DNA of 64,000 nucleotides from Rhyzopertha dominica (lineage: Eukaryota; Arthropoda; Insecta; Coleoptera; Bostrichidae). Below are positions 57,622 through 64,000 of the stretch, piece after piece (within the stretch, counting starts at the first letter, position 1; the number at the start of each line of letters is the position of its first letter). The notes under the pieces are model-generated. The model had not been told where the DNA came from and did no database searches. It saw nothing but the letters and a program-made list of their open reading frames with translations. The stretch is taken from contig QCXZ01000041.1 in NCBI GenBank assembly GCA_025024175.1, positions 4,893,786-4,957,785 of the forward strand. Reading direction: 5' to 3'. The position numbers were made by a program, and so were the translations under genes.

Positions 57622-59511
57622 CAGTAGTGTCTCGCACTAATCCGAATCTTCAGTGATCCGGATTCTTCTATAAACCGAATTAGATAAATTCTGTATGTGT
57701 ACTTTGTAATCCGAATCCCTTGTGTTTTGGTAATCCGAATTGTCAAGTTTTTCCAGTTCAGAACGCGTGCAGCACTTCCTGTATGCAAACGCATTCTTAA
57801 CCAAGCAACTCTGTTAACATTTAGCAGTGTTCAGTTGGTGTATTTTGTGCACATTTAAGTGAAACATGCCCTCAAAACGTAAGCACACTACTTTAAGTAT
57901 CCATGACAAAGCAGAAATTAAATCGTGGCATTTCTGGCAAAATCCTGGCCCAAAAGTATGGCGTTGGAACATCAACTATTTGTGATATAAAGAAAAATGC
58001 AGACAGAATCAAAAGGTTGGTACATACCTATTATCATTGTATGTACATAAAAATCAACCGTTATTACTTTTAGTTTTGTTGGTAAATGCTTGACTGGCCC
58101 TGAAAAACGGAAAACTCTTCGAAAAGTAGAATATCCTAAGATGGAATCTGAGTTATATTCTTGGTTCGTTACACAAAGGGGCCGACACGTGCCGATTTCA
58201 TCAGAATTGTTGGCAACAAAAGCAAGACAGTTGTACGAGAAACATTACGATGGCGGCAGTTTTAGTGCAAGCAGGGGGTGGATTACAAACTTCAAAAAGC
58301 GACATGGCATCAGGAACCTTAAGATATGTGGCGAAAAATTTACGAATAATCCAGATGCGATACAGCCATTTTTAAAAGGCCTGCATGATAAAATCAAGGA
58401 GCTGAATCTGTCACCATCTCAAATTTATAATGCAGACGAGTCTGCTTTATTTTAGAAAATGCTTCCTGGAAGAACTCTTATCCATTCCAAGGAGAAAACT
58501 GCACCTAGAAGAAAAACAAGTAAGGAACGCATTACATTTCTTGTGTGTACAAATGCGGACGGCTCTCACAAATTGAAGCTCCTTGTCATAAGAAAATCTA
58601 AAAATCCTAGAGCGTTCAAGAATTCAGAGTTGCCAGTTGAATATAAGAACACAGTAAGTGCCTGGATGACTTCCGCACTTTTCAAGGAGTGGTTCCTTAT
58701 TTCCTTTTTAAAGCAAGTTAAATCACAAAAATCTACCAGACAGCTGCACTTTTAGTTGATAACGCATCAAGTCACTCATCTGGCGCAGAACTGATCAGTG
58801 AAAATCATACATTTTTTGTCATGTTTCCTTCCCCGAACTGCACAGCACTCATTCAACCTATGGATCAGAATGCCATACGGTTAATTTTTTTATCGAAAGA
58901 GCCTGTTGGTAAAACTATTAACTGAGGAGGGTGACGACCTAACGTCTCGATTAAAGAAAGTTAACTTAAAAGATGCCGTGTGTATTTTACACAGTGCTTG
59001 GCAACAGGTATCTTCTGAGACAGTCCAAAAATATTGGAAACAGATTTTGCCTCAAAAGCTAACAGAAGGTTCTGAATCAGAGCACGAAGAGGAAGATTTA
59101 ATACCATTGAGCGTGATCAAGGAAAGGATGAATGATGAAATACAGGCAATGAGTGTCACGTTAGAAAATTTTGGAAATGTATCCCTAACTAACAATGAAG
59201 TTAATGAGTGGATTAATGGTGACGTTAATCTTTTATCTGCTGAAAATGAAGATGTTGATGAAAATTCTGGGGAGGAAGTGGAAATAAATGTTCCGAAAAT
59301 TAAACATCAAGGAGCTATTAGGTGTTTGGCTACAACTATACAGTGGGCAGAGAAGAATGACATAGAGCTGTCAACTGTCATTATGCTGAATAATTTAAAA
59401 TAATTATTACTAGTGTTTTCGCTCCTTAACGTGTTTTGCTTTTGCATTTGTAATACCAGTTTGCGTATTAATAAAGGGTTTTAATTGATCTGGATTATCA
59501 AGACACTACTG
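57622..59511 (+). mobile_element. Tigger/jerky-type pogo element
   Basis: 1890 bp between TA dinucleotides at 57620-57621 and 59512-59513. Ends: CAGTAGTGTCTCGCACTAAT on the left and, on the other strand, CAGTAGTGTCTTGATAATCC from the right; CAG termini and TA duplications are typical of pogo/Tigger. Further ATCCGAAT motifs recur in the first 120 bp. One broken transposase gene with an intron lies inside. TIR divergence and several lesions indicate a middle-aged copy. Confidence 0.93.
57866..59403 (+). pseudogene. Jerky/Tigger-like transposase (DDE_1)
   Basis: From the ATG at 57866: MPSKRKHTTLSIHDKAEI, then a shift at ~57922 to the CENPB-type helix-turn-helix (GISGKILAQKYGVGTSTICD). An intron GTTGGT...TTTTAG lies at 58016-58073. 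The second DNA-binding domain follows (ELYSWFVTQRGRHVPIS, ARQLYEKHY, WITNFKKRHGIRN). Catalytic D1 is in IYNADESALF, followed by a stop (TAG, where W is usual) at 58453-58455. KERITFLVCTNADGSHKLK and AWMTSALFKEWFL follow, then a frameshift before LLVDNASSHS (D2) near 58751, and ALIQPMDQNAI (D3) near 58850. A last frameshift near 58900 leads to the C-terminal frame that ends at 59403 (acidic EDVDENSGEEVE). Same fold and family as the domesticated jerky/TIGD proteins. Confidence 0.93.
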
Positions 59512-59599
59512 TATTTATATTGCTGACGATTTAATACGCGGTCCGCGCATACCTGACTGAGACGTGCTTGACGTTCGGTAATCTAGTAATCTGTATGTA

Positions 59600-62500
59600 C
59601 AGTCGGGGACTTTGAAAATGAAACGACCTGAGAGAGGCTATTCTCTGGGTTTGGAGCAAAGCTCTTGAAACTAGCTAATGTTTTTCACCACAGGGTGGCG
59701 TTGTTGAAACGGGGCAATATTTGTTCGCCTGATAGACATGCTACCAGGTAGGCAAATACATTTCAGATGAACAGTTCGTGGAGGGCGTGAAAGCATACCT
59801 ACATATCGTAATAAGGACAACATTTATTTAATGGTTTGTAGTATGTTACAAGCTTTCTAATATTCGCTAGAGCATGAGTTTTGAATGAGAGAAATTGCTA
59901 AAACTGTTTATAAATCTGACCTTTAAAATGATAAGTTTTGAAAATACGCCAACTTCACGCGAAATGCCATATAGCACCGAAGTATTAGTTATATTGCATT
60001 TATTCTGTGCTATGTAATTCTTGCCTACAATTAAAAGTAATAATCATGTTCATATGATAGAGTCGGGTAATGTATATTACCTGCCCCTCTGTTCGACTAA
60101 TACTTTGTGTTTGCCTCATATGGATATTATATATTTGAAAAATAAAGCGTGCGTCTTTGTTATAAATCAATAAGGTTGTACTACGTTTCTGTATGATACA
60201 TAGTATTAGGAAAATAACAATAAGCAAGCATGATGAACTTATATAAAGATAAAGCTAATACTCTTATAATTTTTCTAATGATGAATAAAATCTTGCGACA
60301 ACGCGCAGTTATAATAAAATTTACAGGAATTGTTACATTAAGAACTATTTATTATTTACAGTATATTCATATTTTTTCAGCTCAGCCTCCAAGCAATAAA
60401 ATCTTTGTGGTATGGTACAGTTTTTGTCGTTTGATAAAAGGCAGCTAGAATTAACTAGCATATCTAGACATTGTCGGTACTACTTACCAGACTTATTTTT
60501 TTACATGCGTCTTCATAGGTATTTGAATTTAGTTCAATGCGTCTGAAGTGTATTATAGTGTTAAATGTTATTAGGAACATTTTTCAAATATCTAAAGCAA
60601 TTTTATACCCTAAAGCAAGCAGGCTGGCGCAAAGATAGAACATTTAACAGAAATGTTTCTAAACAACCCTTTTACCACACTGGTTCACCAAAAGATCCAG
60701 AATTCCTGGAAAGAACATTATACCTACCTGCGGATCCCATTGTTTGTGTAAATATAGTAGCATCACGTTCCGAAATTTAACAACTGTTTTGCCTGATACT
60801 TATGGAACTGTGAATAATATTTATAATTAGTTTGTGGCCTACTCGTGTAACACTTGCAATATATAGCATGAATTGTAGATTTTGACTTCTTTTCGTTGTT
60901 AAGTGATGATGCGCAGTGTTTCTTTCTGCACAATTCATATAATACATTATTCTATTCTCCTGACATTTTGGTAATAATTATTGTCAGAATAAATCGAGCA
61001 TGTCAATTACTTATATAATGGCCCCTCTAGTATCCATAGGACACATGCGTTGACCTAAGCTACGATCCATATTTCCCAAAAAAATACAGCTAAACTTTAT
61101 AAACCACAACCCTTAAGAGAGCATACACAGCAAGATAAAACTGAACTTGAAGTATTACAGAAAAATTAAAAATAAAGGAAATACAAAGAGTCCTGTACTA
61201 TTTATTCAAGTATTTCTTACTACCTAAGTTTTACAACTTAATCTGCAGCTGCCATAAACGAAGGTACCGCAAGTATTTAAGATTCGGTTTTGTTCTGTGT
61301 GTATTAAATTTTCCATTATGAATGAACACATATGCATTGGAGTACTAGACATGAAATATGTCAAAATAGCACGGCGACTTGATTTTGCTCTCATGTCTAA
61401 ACGATACTTTACTTCAATAAGTAAGTTTTAATATATTGTTACCGAATTATGGAATGTTAAAATTGCAGCTTACAAATTCACACATAAAAACTATTTCCCA
61501 GTATATCGAAATTTTAATTGCCTTAAACTAAGTAAATGTATTAAGAGCACGTGACCCATTTTGTACCCTTCGTGCCTTTAATCCTAATATATGAGGATTC
61601 ATCACAACCATCGATTAAGTTAACCAGTGCGCTTGCCTATTGTTTCTTGATTATTTACGTGTATGTGATGTTCATTCAAGCGGCCATGTCTAACTAAAAT
61701 TAAATATTACAAATATCGGTATTATAATTGTTCTGAAAAGAGGTGCCAGTTGGCTACCCGTGGTTGTCATAATTGTGAACTACAAGCGCCCAGTTCCAAT
61801 AATCATTCTTAGGAAAATTATATATTGTCACATTCACAACAAAAGCTTATTTAGAGATCCAAAGAAACTTAAATTTTTATCGCATTTAGTTATAACCTAT
61901 ACGATTAAAGTGATGAATACTTTTCAATATATGCAGTATATAGTAATCCCATACACCTATAATGCCTTATTTGTAAATTCAGCAAAAAAAGCAATTAACC
62001 GTGAGCTATAGAAATTTTCGGGTTTTTCTGCATTATCCCAAATATTTCGGTAAGCCCCATCACTTCATCCCTCGCAACAAGCTTATAAATAGTTGATAAT
62101 GTAACATAAGGTAGCCGTAGCACATTTCGTTCAAGAAAAGGCGACTGTAGTACGGAATCAGCCAAACAAAACGAAGAAAAGAACTAAATGCGATGATTTA
62201 AGACTTACATGATTTCGTTGGTAAAAGAATTTGACGCAGTATATCTCCCAGGAATCACAAATATAATAATAAATAACTTATCCGTAGCATGACACAAAGC
62301 AAACTTTAAGAATATGCATAGATAGACATACTTAATTTTTGATATTTAAATTTGATTTACCAAGACAGGACAGGAATACTTGGCCATAAGATAGTGAAAA
62401 TATCATTGTGCCTTATGTTATATTATTTGATTATTCTTATTTTGATAATAATGTGTATCATACAGAGACGTAGAACAGACCTATTGATTTATTTATAACT

Positions 62501-62966
62501 AACACGCACGTTTTATTTTTTAAATATAATATCGGCAAAAGCAACAAATTCAAACTTTGTGCTGAACAGCGAGGGAAGAAATCCCATTTATAATAACATT
62601 ATTATCACTTATTATAACTGTCGGCACAAAATCAGTTATTACTGTATAGTGTATGATTCATTTTGGTAATATATGGCAAGTAGGTATTTCGCATCAAGAG
62701 GCGCATTTACATATTTATCATTAAAGAATATATCTAAAAAAGATTCCAGCAATTACTGTGTTTCTAAACCAAAACTCATGCAATAACGAATATTAGAAAG
62801 CTTATGGTATTTGTTTACCCGGTAGCATATCTGTTAGGCAAACAAATATTACTCCGTCTCAACAGCACCACCCTGTGGTGAAAAACATTAGCTAGTTTTA
62901 AGAACTTCGCTCCGAACCCAGAGAATAGCCTCTCCCAGGTCGTTTCATTTTCAAAGTCCCCGACTG
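59600..62966. mobile_element. 3.4-kb segment with ~165-bp inverted ends
   Basis: Left end CAGTCGGGGACTTTGAAAAT at 59600, right end its inverted copy finishing at 62966, with TA at 59598-59599 and 62967-62968. Inverted similarity runs about 160 bp inwards (to ~59760 and from ~62806; shared AACGACCTGAGAGAGGC-type and CACCACAGGGTGGCG-type stretches, with several mismatches). The interior has no transposase or other recognisable gene; open frames at 60230, 60565 and 61760 show no domain. It is either a long non-autonomous pogo/mariner-type element or two ends of separate copies facing each other. Confidence 0.75.
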
Positions 62967-62968
62967 TA

Positions 62969-64000
62969 CATGTGTGTGTGATGATCGCGAGACGGAAAAA
63001 ATGATCTTCGAATTTTTAGTAAATAAATAACGACGAAAGGTAAATGACATCTCGTGAAAATTTTTTAGGTCAGATAGAGTTTACTTAGCTTTTCTTTGTT
63101 GATTGGACTCTTTGTGAACCACGTCGTTTAACTTATGCATCAATATAATTACACATTTTACAAGTTAGATAGTAGATTTTTTGTTTCTTGCTTGCACACA
63201 ATGAATGTATAAGGTCATGATGGATGCTGTATTGAATGTAGTTGTATAAATTACTCAACTCTGCTTGTCTATAATCAATATGTCCAAAGACAACTTTAGA
63301 TAAGAGTAATAAGATTTACGTCAAACACCTCCCTACTCGTACTTCCAGGAGTCCACGATGCGGTTTCCAAATTATGAAATTAAACCCGATTGCTCGTTAT
63401 CGCTGAAGATTATTCAATCAGCAGAATTCATCTGCCATAATTTCCAATCCGAGGCATTTACGTTAAACACAGTACGCTTCGGTTGGCCGATGAAGTTTTC
63501 CTATTAATGCACGGCAAAGTTAGACGGACTAGTCAACAAAGCCGTGTTCGCCCAACTAAATCTCCATGCGGGAAAATAATTACGGTGGCACGGGGAAATT
63601 TCTAAAGCCACCATCCGAAGCGCCGTAATCAGGATAACATCGTTTGCGGCCGCGATTACACATCGAAGAGACGAGGCATTTAAGCAACGGTAGATTGAGA
63701 GCGTATAATGGCGCGAATCCAGGGCTTAAATATATTTTCGCAACTACCAAAACATATATTAATTGTTTTATTGAAAAACAGACAAAGTCCACATGGTCTA
63801 TGGAACCATTTGGATCTTTCCGATTAAAAAGCACAATCAGCATGTGACGACTGCACAGATTAACTTAAAGAAGCAAACAAGATAGCACTGCAGTTCGTCC
63901 ATTAGTTACCTGATCAAATAGCGCAAGTAAATTTAGTCTATTTTCAAAGCTAACGCGACAGTTTATACATAATGATAATTAGCAATCTTTTGACAAGACT
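62969..64000. other. No gene recognised
   Basis: Intergenic. Opposing open frames at 63580-63847 mirror each other on the two strands and have no recognisable domain. Confidence 0.5.

Noticed and set aside
63580..63847. Pair of opposed open frames near the right end
   Set aside because: Mirror frames without domains, splice signals or repeats.

Overview
This 64-kb, AT-rich window comes from an insect nuclear genome (eukaryotic GT-AG introns, insect-type transposons, one insect gustatory receptor gene). The order is not decidable from the sequence; a beetle is my weak guess. Scattered single N bases suggest a draft assembly. Only one gene looks like an intact host gene: a seven-transmembrane gustatory receptor on the + strand (49146-50329, one 50-bp phase-0 intron). 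Nearly everything else recognisable is transposable-element DNA, most of it broken and much of it nested. The stretches between are AT-rich with no gene I can support.

Layout. 0.1-3.6 kb: a minus-strand non-LTR retrotransposon (LINE), split by an 860-bp two-copy repeat whose sister lies at 8.7-9.6 kb. 4.1-5.7 kb: a LINE scrap, then the two ends of a THAP-DDE_4 transposase separated by a 550-bp perfect-type palindrome. 7.5-8.0 kb: remnant of a Tc1/mariner-supergroup transposase. 9.6-11.4 kb: an old repeat. 13.14-14.09 kb: a non-autonomous hAT element with a perfect 8-bp target duplication. 14.5-17.2 kb: a tandem satellite of ~290-bp units. 17.9-19.2 kb: a LINE reverse transcriptase with one frameshift. 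21.2-21.9 kb: an older LINE remnant. 23.55-23.76 kb: a small fold-back element that carries a tRNA-Thr(AGT)-like sequence. 25.4-27.2 kb: a LINE. 27.2-28.05 kb: a Penelope-like fragment with an internal inversion of the twin-priming type.

28.1-33.0 kb: a Tc3-like element whose right end was opened by a 2.7-kb TIR element and again by a 544-bp MITE. 34.4-34.8 kb: an internally deleted mariner. 36.3-37.7 kb: a repeat split by a 651-bp hAT-type MITE. 38.5-46.2 kb: the centrepiece, a GTF2IRD2/Charlie8-like hAT element into which an almost intact long-TIR DDE transposon (38620-41708) and a second hAT element (42061-44385) were inserted, each with a clean target duplication. 46.8-47.5 kb: a second copy of the 32-kb MITE, inserted in an older copy of itself. 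49.1-50.3 kb: the gustatory receptor. 50.9-52.8 kb: a LINE with an ATT-repeat tail. 54.6-55.5 kb: another DDE remnant. 57.6-59.5 kb: a Tigger/jerky-type pogo element with TIRs and TA duplication. 59.6-63.0 kb: a 3.4-kb segment bounded by ~165-bp inverted repeats.

The elements do not form a pathway. The window records successive insertions, and the order of several of them can be read directly from which element interrupts which. Coordinates of TIRs, duplications and introns were read by eye; LINE clade names and assignments of non-autonomous elements are less certain than the boundaries.
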